Part shown: piece by piece, positions 1-5,927 of the stretch | Layout of the letters: every line of letters begins with the position of its first letter | How positions within the stretch are numbered: the first letter of the stretch is position 1 | NCBI GenBank assembly: GCA_964429655.1 | Contig: CAYSCZ010000084.1 | Location: 1-12,193, forward strand | Reading direction: 5' to 3' | DNA length: 12,193 nucleotides | Source: CAYSCZ01 sp964429655 | GTDB taxonomy: Bacteria > Bacteroidota > Bacteroidia > Cytophagales > Cyclobacteriaceae | Made by a program: the position numbers and the translations under genes | Notes under the pieces: generated by a model | What the model was told of the DNA's origin: nothing | Database searches by the model: none | Seen by the model: the letters and a program-made list of their open reading frames with translations, nothing else

Positions 1-60
1 ATTTGAAGTGATTTAACCATGTAATAGAAAGTCTAATGACAATTCTGGGTTTATAGCCAA

Positions 61-210
61 TATTTTCATGGATCCACACTACCCTCCCCGCAAGCTTACC
101 CTCATGGCCCGCCGCCGGCCAAGCCTCTTGCCCTCTATCCAATACGGTCTTGGCCCGGCTCCTTATCCCCTTCACCCGTACAACAACGGCCCCCAATGAT
201 CCATAGCACG
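61..210. other. GC-rich intergenic tract downstream of uvrA
   Basis: About 61% of bases from 71 to 210 are G or C, against a window that is visibly AT-rich. The tract contains a short inverted repeat, TGGCC at 105-109 and GGCCA at 117-121. It is open in one codon phase on both strands. On the plus strand, ATG at 68 to TGA at 197-199 gives 43 residues rich in Pro and Arg. On the minus strand the phase of uvrA stays open from the uvrA stop to the window edge, 77 codons. I do not recognise either peptide. The composition suggests an inserted repeat, the end of a mobile element or a structured RNA; none is proven. Confidence 0.5.
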
Positions 211-232
211 TGTACGATGATAAGGTATATTT

Positions 233-3046
233 TCAATATTTCAGCTCAGTCCTTAAAAACTTAGCCGTATAGCTTTTCTTATTTCTAATGATCTCTTCAG
301 GCGTGCCCGCGCATAAAATTTCACCTCCTTTATCGCCGCCCTCGGGGCCTAAATCAATTATATGGTCGGCCACTTTGATTACATCCAGATTGTGCTCTAT
401 GATCAATACCGTGTTGCCCTTTTTCACCAGTTTGTTGATCACCCCCAGTAAATGTTCAATATCCTGGAAATGCAAACCAGTAGTAGGTTCATCTAAAATA
501 TAAAGGGTCATTCCGGTATCCTTTTTGGACAATTCAGTCGCTAGCTTGACTCGCTGTGCCTCTCCACCTGATAAGGTGGTAGCATGCTGACCCAGCCTGA
601 TGTATCCCAGACCCACATCATAAAGGGTCTTTACACGTCTTAGTATCCTGGGTTGGTTTTCAAAAAACCTCACCGCCTGCTCTACAGTCATGTCCAGTAC
701 ATCGGCAATAGACTTCCCTTTAAACCTTACCTCCAGCGTTTCACGGTTGTAGCGCTTTCCCTTGCATGTCTCACAAGGTACATGCACATCCGGCAGAAAA
801 TCCATTTCTATGAGTCGCATACCTCCACCCTGACAGGTTTCACATCTTCCCCCTTTCACATTGAATGAAAACCTGCCCGGTTTATACCCCCTGATCTTAG
901 CTTCCGGAATCTCAGCGAATAACGATCGAATATCAGAAAACAACCCGGTGTAGGTAGCAGGGTTCGACCGGGGTGTCCGGCCAATTGGCGACTGGTCAAC
1001 TTCTATTACCTTATCGATATGCTCTAAACCTTTGACTGAGGAATAGCTTAGCGGTTCCTTTTTGGACTTGTAAAAATGCTTGTTTAAAATAGGAAATAAC
1101 GTATCATGGATCAAACTTGACTTACCACTCCCGGAAACACCCGTTACGCAAAGCAGTAACCCAAGCGGGATTTCTAAATTGACCGATTTAAGATTGTTGC
1201 CAACAGCCCCTTTAAGTATTAATTTCTTTCCATTACCTTCACTTCTGCTTTCGGGTAATTTTATTGTTCGCTTATTACTTAAATACTCAGCGGTAATACC
1301 CGGCTTACTTAAAAACAACTCGGGTGATCCATCGGCTACAATCTCTCCGCCATGAATGCCGGCCCCGGGCCCAATATCAATAATATGGTCGGATTCCAGC
1401 ATCATCTCTTTATCGTGCTCAACAACAATCACCGTATTACCAAGGTCACGGAGGTCTTTCAGCGCATTGATCAACTTTACATTGTCCCTTTGGTGCAATC
1501 CGATGCTGGGTTCATCAAGGATGTACAATACCCCGATTAATTGTGTGCCAATCTGTGTCGCCAATCTTATACGTTGTGCTTCTCCACCGGACAGGGTTTT
1601 TAATGGCCTGTTCAAATGCAGGTATCCTAGTCCTACATCCAATAAAAAAGAAACCCGTTTTCGGATTTCTTTCAATATTTCTTTCGCTATGATCTGTTGC
1701 TTATCATCCAACTTGTCTTCAAGTCCAACCAACCACTCACTAAACAGGTCTATGGACATATTTGCAAGCTCAGCAATATTTTTATCATCAATCTTAAAAT
1801 GCAATGTCTGCTTTTTTAGTCTAGCACCATCACATTCTGGACATGCTTTGATGACCATAAAGTCCCTAAGCCAATTCTGTATTTTCTCTGAGCCGGTTAT
1901 TTGCTGCTTTTCCAGGAAGTTGATGATCCCTTCGAACCTGGTATGCCAGTCAGTGCCCGGATATTTTTTTGATCTTACAGCCACCGGAACCTTATCGCCA
2001 TATAAAAGAATCCTGATCACATCTTCCGGTATATTCTTGATGGGGGTAGAGAGTCTTAAATCAAATCTTTTAAGGATTGAATCAATCTTCTTAAAGATCC
2101 ATATATCCCGGAAATCACCCAATGGCGCAAAGCCCCCCCTGCTGATACTTAAATTAGGGTCGGGAATAACTGAATCGCGGGTAATTTCTTCAATTGTCCC
2201 CAGCCCATTACATTTTGGGCAGGCTCCATACGGCGAATTAAATGAAAAATAATTGGGGGCAGGATCATCATAGGCTAACCCTGTTTCCGGGTCCATCAGG
2301 TTTTTGGAAAAATATTTTAATGCTTCATTCTCAGTTCTAAGCATTAATATGCCTTTCCCCAGTTTGAGCGCCGTGCTTATAGAATTGGATAATCTTTTAA
2401 AATCCTTATTTGAAACTTTTATTCTGTCAATTACAATCTCGATATCATGCGTTTTATACCTGTCTACCTGCATCTTTGGAACCAGGTCCCTGATTTCCCC
2501 ATTTACCCTTACCTTGGCAAAACCCTGCTTTCTGATCTGCTGGAATAATTCCCTGTAATGGCCCTTACGTCCTTTGATAACAGGTGCCAGTATAGAAAGC
2601 TTTTGATCCTTAAAATCCCTTAAAATGTAGGCCTTTATTTGTTCTTCAGTCTGCCTGATCATCCTTGCTCCGGATAAGTAAGAATAAGCATGACCTGCCC
2701 GGGCGAATAATAACCTTAGAAAATCATATATCTCAGTTAATGTGCCAACGGTTGATCTCGGATTCCTGGACGTCGTTTTTTGTTCGATAGATATAACAGG
2801 GCTTAACCCTTCAATTTTATCAACGTCAGGCCTTTGCATATTTCCGATGAATGACCTAGCATAGGCTGAAAAACTCTCCATATACCTTCGCTGTCCCTCA
2901 GCATATATGGTATCAAATGCTAAAGAGGATTTCCCACTTCCACTTATACCGGTAATTACAATAAGCTGATTCCTCCTAAACTTTAGATCGATATTTTTAA
3001 GGTTGTGCTCCCTGGCTCCAAAAATTTCGATATAACCATCGTCCAA
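233..3046 (-). CDS. uvrA: UvrA, excinuclease ABC subunit A
   Basis: Damage-recognition ATPase of nucleotide excision repair. In this family a UvrA dimer scans DNA, loads UvrB at bulky lesions and leaves before UvrC cuts. The 937 residues match the usual length of about 940. Both ABC halves are complete: Walker A GISGSGKSS at about 33-41 and GVSGSGKSS at 636-644; signatures LSGGEAQRIRLA at 485 and LSGGEAQRVKLA at 825; Walker B LYILDEPSIGLH at 507 and LYILDEPTTGLH at 848. The C-terminal zinc module has four cysteines (735, 738, 758, 761). The first zinc module keeps only CPKC at 276-279; the earlier CxxC pair is absent. CPEC occurs at 402-405. The start used here is TTG at 3044-3046. No ATG exists between it and the preceding gene's stop, although the frame is open throughout, so the N-terminus may be longer. 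It is the last gene of the epimerase-LOG-uvrA run. Confidence 0.97.
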   Translation of the reverse strand: MDDGYIEIFGAREHNLKNIDLKFRRNQLIVITGISGSGKSSLAFDTIYAEGQRRYMESFSAYARSFIGNMQRPDVDKIEGLSPVISIEQKTTSRNPRSTVGTLTEIYDFLRLLFARAGHAYSYLSGARMIRQTEEQIKAYILRDFKDQKLSILAPVIKGRKGHYRELFQQIRKQGFAKVRVNGEIRDLVPKMQVDRYKTHDIEIVIDRIKVSNKDFKRLSNSISTALKLGKGILMLRTENEALKYFSKNLMDPETGLAYDDPAPNYFSFNSPYGACPKCNGLGTIEEITRDSVIPDPNLSISRGGFAPLGDFRDIWIFKKIDSILKRFDLRLSTPIKNIPEDVIRILLYGDKVPVAVRSKKYPGTDWHTRFEGIINFLEKQQITGSEKIQNWLRDFMVIKACPECDGARLKKQTLHFKIDDKNIAELANMSIDLFSEWLVGLEDKLDDKQQIIAKEILKEIRKRVSFLLDVGLGYLHLNRPLKTLSGGEAQRIRLATQIGTQLIGVLYILDEPSIGLHQRDNVKLINALKDLRDLGNTVIVVEHDKEMMLESDHIIDIGPGAGIHGGEIVADGSPELFLSKPGITAEYLSNKRTIKLPESRSEGNGKKLILKGAVGNNLKSVNLEIPLGLLLCVTGVSGSGKSSLIHDTLFPILNKHFYKSKKEPLSYSSVKGLEHIDKVIEVDQSPIGRTPRSNPATYTGLFSDIRSLFAEIPEAKIRGYKPGRFSFNVKGGRCETCQGGGMRLIEMDFLPDVHVPCETCKGKRYNRETLEVRFKGKSIADVLDMTVEQAVRFFENQPRILRRVKTLYDVGLGYIRLGQHATTLSGGEAQRVKLATELSKKDTGMTLYILDEPTTGLHFQDIEHLLGVINKLVKKGNTVLIIEHNLDVIKVADHIIDLGPEGGDKGGEILCAGTPEEIIRNKKSYTAKFLRTELKY

Positions 3047-3118
3047 TGCTTTGGCGGATTCAGATATTTCTAAATCATCCGGATAGGCCTTTTTTATTAT
3101 TTCTTTTTCTATAATAGA

Positions 3119-3853
3119 CTAGAAGTTTGGTGATAGTAAATATTTACTGTAAAATTCGTCAATAACTTTCACCGCATCACTGGTATTATCCACCAGGTTA
3201 ACGAGGTCAAGGTCTTCGGGATCAATGTTATTTTCCTTAACTAGTATTTCTTTTATCCAGTCAAACAAACCACCCCAAAATCTTCTCCCAACTAAAACGA
3301 TGGGAAATCGCCCAATCTTTTCTGTTTGTATTAAAGTTAAGGCTTCGAATAACTCGTCCAGGGTACCGAAACCACCTGGCATCACAATAAATCCCTGGGA
3401 ATATTTAACGAACATCACCTTTCTAACAAAGAAATAATCAAAATTGATTAGCTTATCTCTATCGATGTAAATATTGTTATCCTGTTCGTGAGGTAAAGCA
3501 ATATTTAATCCCACTGATTTTCCTCCCTGTTTTTGGGCCCCTTTATTCCCAGCCTCCATCACCCCTGGTCCTCCGCCTGTAATCACACCATAGCCATGTC
3601 TTACAAGCTTTGCTGCAATTTCCTCTGCCATACTATAGACCGGTGAACCGGGCCTGGCACGTGCCGAGCCAAAAACTGATACACAAGGCCCTATTTTTGC
3701 CAGTTTCTCAAACCCTTCAACAAACTCAGACATCACTTTAAATATCACCCAGGAATCGGATATTTTTATCTCATTCCAGTCTTTATCTGTAAAAGCCTTG
3801 CGAATTAACTCTTCCTGATTGGCTTTACCATTACCATTACCATTTCCCATCAT
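3119..3853 (-). CDS. LOG-family (TIGR00730-type) nucleotide phosphoribohydrolase
   Basis: Rossmann-like protein of 244 residues. The family is often mislabelled lysine decarboxylase; characterised members hydrolyse the N-glycosidic bond of AMP-type or N6-substituted adenosine monophosphates, releasing the base and ribose 5-phosphate. The nucleotide-binding signature GGGPGVMEAGNKGA lies at about 93-106, and the hallmark PGGFGTLDE at 159-167 carries the catalytic glutamate. RKVMF at 144-148 supplies the conserved arginine. About 50 N-terminal residues precede the core, beginning with a Gly-Asn repeat encoded by a hexamer repeat. There is no signal peptide, so it should be cytoplasmic. It starts 6 bases after the epimerase stop, which implies co-transcription and probably translational coupling. 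Two adjacent ATG codons (3851-3853 and 3848-3850) could each start it. The family call is firm; whether the substrate is a cytokinin-like nucleotide or a general purine nucleotide cannot be told. Confidence 0.9.
   Translation of the reverse strand: MMGNGNGNGKANQEELIRKAFTDKDWNEIKISDSWVIFKVMSEFVEGFEKLAKIGPCVSVFGSARARPGSPVYSMAEEIAAKLVRHGYGVITGGGPGVMEAGNKGAQKQGGKSVGLNIALPHEQDNNIYIDRDKLINFDYFFVRKVMFVKYSQGFIVMPGGFGTLDELFEALTLIQTEKIGRFPIVLVGRRFWGGLFDWIKEILVKENNIDPEDLDLVNLVDNTSDAVKVIDEFYSKYLLSPNF
3825..3842 (-). repeat. Hexamer tandem repeat in the LOG gene start (three copies of TGGTAA)
   Basis: TTACCA on the plus strand occurs three times head to tail. On the coding strand it gives alternating Gly and Asn just after the two start methionines. 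Gain or loss of a unit would add or remove a Gly-Asn pair without shifting the frame. Confidence 0.85.
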
Positions 3854-3859
3854 ATTAAG

Positions 3860-4771
3860 TTATTTTTTTAGTAGGTTTCTCAGTGCTTCTTCTAGATTTT
3901 CGTATTCAAATTTGAATCCTGCCATTTTTATTTTTTTATTAGAGATTTTGTTTCCGCCCAAGACGATTTGTGCCATCTCCCCAAGCATACTTTTTAACGC
4001 AAAATCAGGCACATTGGGTAACCATAATGGCCTTTTGAATAATTTTGCGCAGATTTGGGTAAATCGTTTGTTGGTTACCGGCTCTGATGAAACCGCATTG
4101 TAGGAGCCAATCAACTGGTCACCCTTAATGGCATAGTAAAACATATCAGCGAGATCATTAATATGTATCCAACTCAAGTATTGTTTTCCTGAACCTAAAG
4201 CCGCACCAAATCCTAATTTTATGGGTTGGACTATTTTTGGAAGTGCACCCCCATCGCTACTAAGCACCACACCAATCCTCAACTTGACCACCCTTAAAAC
4301 AGAATTGTTAAACTGATCGACGGCCTGTTCCCATTCCTCAACCACATCGGCAAGAAAACCATCACCTTTGGGTGCATGTTCATCCACAAGGCTATCCCCG
4401 GTGTCCAGGCCATAATAGCCGATGGCAGAGGCAGAAACAATGGTTTTGACAGCTAGGCCTTTATCTTTAATGGTGTTGAAAAGTAAGTTAGTTGACTGCA
4501 CACGGCTATCCAGTATCTCTTTCTTTCTTTTATCGGTCCATGGTTTATCAGCTACTCCCGCGCCTGCCAGGTGCACAATGGTATCAACAGAAGAGAATGC
4601 TTCCAGATCAATTACTCCATCGGACGGAGACCAATAGAAGTTATGTTGATTATCTGCCTTTTTGGGATTGGTAGTGAGGGTTTTGAAAGTATGTCCTTCC
4701 TGCTTAAGCTTAGTTCTTAACCTCGATCCTACTAAGCCTGAAGCCCCGGTTATTAGTATTGTTTCGCTCAT
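3860..4771 (-). CDS. TIGR01777-family NAD(P)-dependent epimerase/dehydratase with DUF1731 C-terminus
   Basis: Extended SDR-fold protein of 303 residues. The glycine-rich dinucleotide-binding motif GASGLVG is at about 9-15, HLAGAG at 67-72, the active-site stretch SASAIGYYG at 113-121, RIGVVL at 165-170 and WIHINDLA at 201-208. The last 50 or so residues match the DUF1731 tail typical of the YfcH/TIGR01777 group, which has been misannotated as the cell-division inhibitor SulA. The substrate of this group is not established. There is no signal peptide, so it is probably cytoplasmic. It is the first gene of a minus-strand run with LOG (6-base gap) and uvrA. No clear TTTG/TAnnTTTG promoter is visible upstream in 4772-4900. 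The link to uvrA may be simple co-transcription, not a shared pathway. Confidence 0.9.
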   Translation of the reverse strand: MSETILITGASGLVGSRLRTKLKQEGHTFKTLTTNPKKADNQHNFYWSPSDGVIDLEAFSSVDTIVHLAGAGVADKPWTDKRKKEILDSRVQSTNLLFNTIKDKGLAVKTIVSASAIGYYGLDTGDSLVDEHAPKGDGFLADVVEEWEQAVDQFNNSVLRVVKLRIGVVLSSDGGALPKIVQPIKLGFGAALGSGKQYLSWIHINDLADMFYYAIKGDQLIGSYNAVSSEPVTNKRFTQICAKLFKRPLWLPNVPDFALKSMLGEMAQIVLGGNKISNKKIKMAGFKFEYENLEEALRNLLKK

Positions 4772-4978
4772 ATACTAATGTTCAGTATGAAGTTACTAAA
4801 TTAAATGGGTGAAACTAAATGTTTGCCTTAACATATATTATGTTTTATTAAAATGAAAAACCAAAGAGTTCTTATTACCACCAATGCATTAAGGATCTGG
4901 TGAGGAGGTAGAATATTATTTTACCAAGCCTGAACATAAATACTTGTCATTCGGTAATTAAAGAACTCTGCTAAATAA

Positions 4979-4986
4979 TAAATTTG
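4979..4986 (+). promoter_or_regulatory. Candidate -7 element (TAAATTTG) for the decayed gene
   Basis: An exact match to the Bacteroidota -7 consensus TAnnTTTG ends 15 bases before the ATG at 5002. No TTTG lies at the usual 19-21 base spacing upstream; the nearest TTG is too far away. It may be a relic or a chance match in AT-rich DNA. Confidence 0.4.
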
Positions 4987-5001
4987 TAAAGCATTTAAAT
5001 A

Positions 5002-5398
5002 ATGTCTTTTAAATCAATGAGAAGCTTATCTATTCTGTTAATTATTATTAATCGTTTTTTCATGCATTCCAATGGTGTATGCCCCGGCCAATTCTATGCC
5101 AAAGTAGTTCCCACTAAAAAGGAAACCCTGATCGCCACTGCAAATAATGAAGCTGCCATACAAGGTGCTGAACCAAACAAGATCGATGCATTAGCAAAAA
5201 AAACACTTGAAAAGTTTCAGCTATATTTTTATCAAAAATGGTTGCAGGAGAAAATTGTGTAAATAGAAAAATCCTTAAGAAAGCTAAGTAAGAAGGAAAT
5301 GCGAGCTAGACAAAATAAAGAAATATATAAACTCAAATAAGGAGCAAAAACATGCGGCAAAACTCGAAAAATTCAATCTGAAATTAAACAGGAAATAA
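5002..5398 (+). pseudogene. Decayed gene for a small secreted, Lys-rich protein (one stop, one frameshift)
   Basis: I do not recognise the family. An intact 86-codon opening runs from 5002 to a TAA at 5260-5262. It has a hydrophobic N-terminus (SILLIIIN) that looks like a signal peptide, with the true start possibly at the Met in MRSLSI, followed by a helical, charged middle ending in FQLYFYQKWLQEK. The same frame continues past the stop with IEKSLRKLSKKEMRARQ up to a second TAA at 5338-5340. Shifting by one base there (an extra T at 5338) lets it continue as KEQKHAAKLEKFNLKLNRK to a TAA at 5396-5398. The two later segments keep the same basic, Lys/Glu-rich helical character, as expected for one ancestral gene of about 130 codons with two lesions. 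Alternatively the 86-residue product is a real shorter protein with a truncated tail. Confidence 0.65.
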
Positions 5399-5458
5399 TG
5401 AAATTAGATCACTTAAAATTTTAATTAAATAGCCTAATAAAAAACTAGTTTAATAATT

Positions 5459-5875
5459 ATGAAATACAATCTACATTTTAGGAAAATTTATAATGATACA
5501 ATGCGTGCAAGTATTCTTGTCATGTGTGTAGCTTCTTTTACTGCTTGTAAACCTGAAAAACAGAACCCTTGCAAAGAATTTGATAAAATTGATTTAGAGA
5601 TGCTTCAAATCATTGATGAAATTAATAGCAGATATGCAGAAGATAGAAAGTTCATTGCTGCATTTAAAGATGCCCAGATTTATTGGATACAATATAGGAA
5701 CCGGCATATAAAAGCAATTTACCCGTTAGAACCTAAAAAATATGATTTTGATGTAGGTAAGTGTAAATGCGAAGTATACAGTACATTAACCTTAAAGAGA
5801 ATTGAAGAGTTAAAGCAATGGGTGGACGGGGTACCTGAGGCTGCAGGTTGTGAAGGAACCTTCAATAGTTTTTAA
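5459..5875 (+). CDS. LprI/DUF1311-like small lipoprotein or secreted protein
   Basis: 138 residues. The hydrophobic stretch MRASILVMCVASFTACKPE suggests export. Cys30 is a plausible lipid-attachment site, but the lipobox (FTAC) is weak because Phe sits at -3. The Met at codon 15 (5501) gives a more usual signal peptide and is the likelier start. The mature part resembles the LprI N-terminal (DUF1311) domain: FKDAQIYWIQYR at about 69-80 fits the conserved Q-x-x-W-x-x-Y-R, and after a cysteine-containing stretch (C102, C104) comes LTLKRIEELKQW, fitting the C-x(n)-T-x-x-R-x-x-E-L pattern. C38 and C131 could form disulfides. Named members of the family inhibit lysozyme, but most DUF1311 proteins have no known role. 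The gene lies alone on the plus strand after a pseudogene and ends in a hairpin terminator that overlaps its stop codon. Confidence 0.75.
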   Translation: MKYNLHFRKIYNDTMRASILVMCVASFTACKPEKQNPCKEFDKIDLEMLQIIDEINSRYAEDRKFIAAFKDAQIYWIQYRNRHIKAIYPLEPKKYDFDVGKCKCEVYSTLTLKRIEELKQWVDGVPEAAGCEGTFNSF

Positions 5876-5915
5876 AAAAAACTCCCTTAATTTATATATC
5901 AAAGGAGTTTTTTTT
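5874..5915. terminator. Bidirectional intrinsic terminator between convergent genes
   Basis: Eight A (5874-5881) then CTCC-C-TT pair with AA-A-GGAG then eight T (5908-5915). One C/A mismatch interrupts the stem, and the loop is 12 bases (5889-5900). The A/T tracts give a U-run on either strand, so it can serve the LprI-like gene (plus) and the TonB receptor gene (minus, ending at 5928). Confidence 0.85.
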
Positions 5916-5927
5916 ATCCATCCCGTA

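Noticed and set aside
1..232. Stop-codon readthrough extension of UvrA
   Set aside because: UvrA already ends at the usual place, and the downstream composition is unlike the gene; the open frame is better explained by the GC-rich tract.
1356..2252. Long plus-strand reading frame of 298 codons
   Set aside because: It lies wholly inside uvrA on the opposite strand, and the uvrA protein is complete and strongly conserved. The product shows no recognisable domain.
3119..3853. Lysine decarboxylase
   Set aside because: Old family label. The PGGxGTxxE motif marks LOG-type phosphoribohydrolases, and there is no PLP-binding decarboxylase domain.
3860..4771. Cell-division inhibitor SulA
   Set aside because: Historical misannotation of the TIGR01777 group; the sequence is a dinucleotide-binding SDR protein and has nothing in common with SulA.
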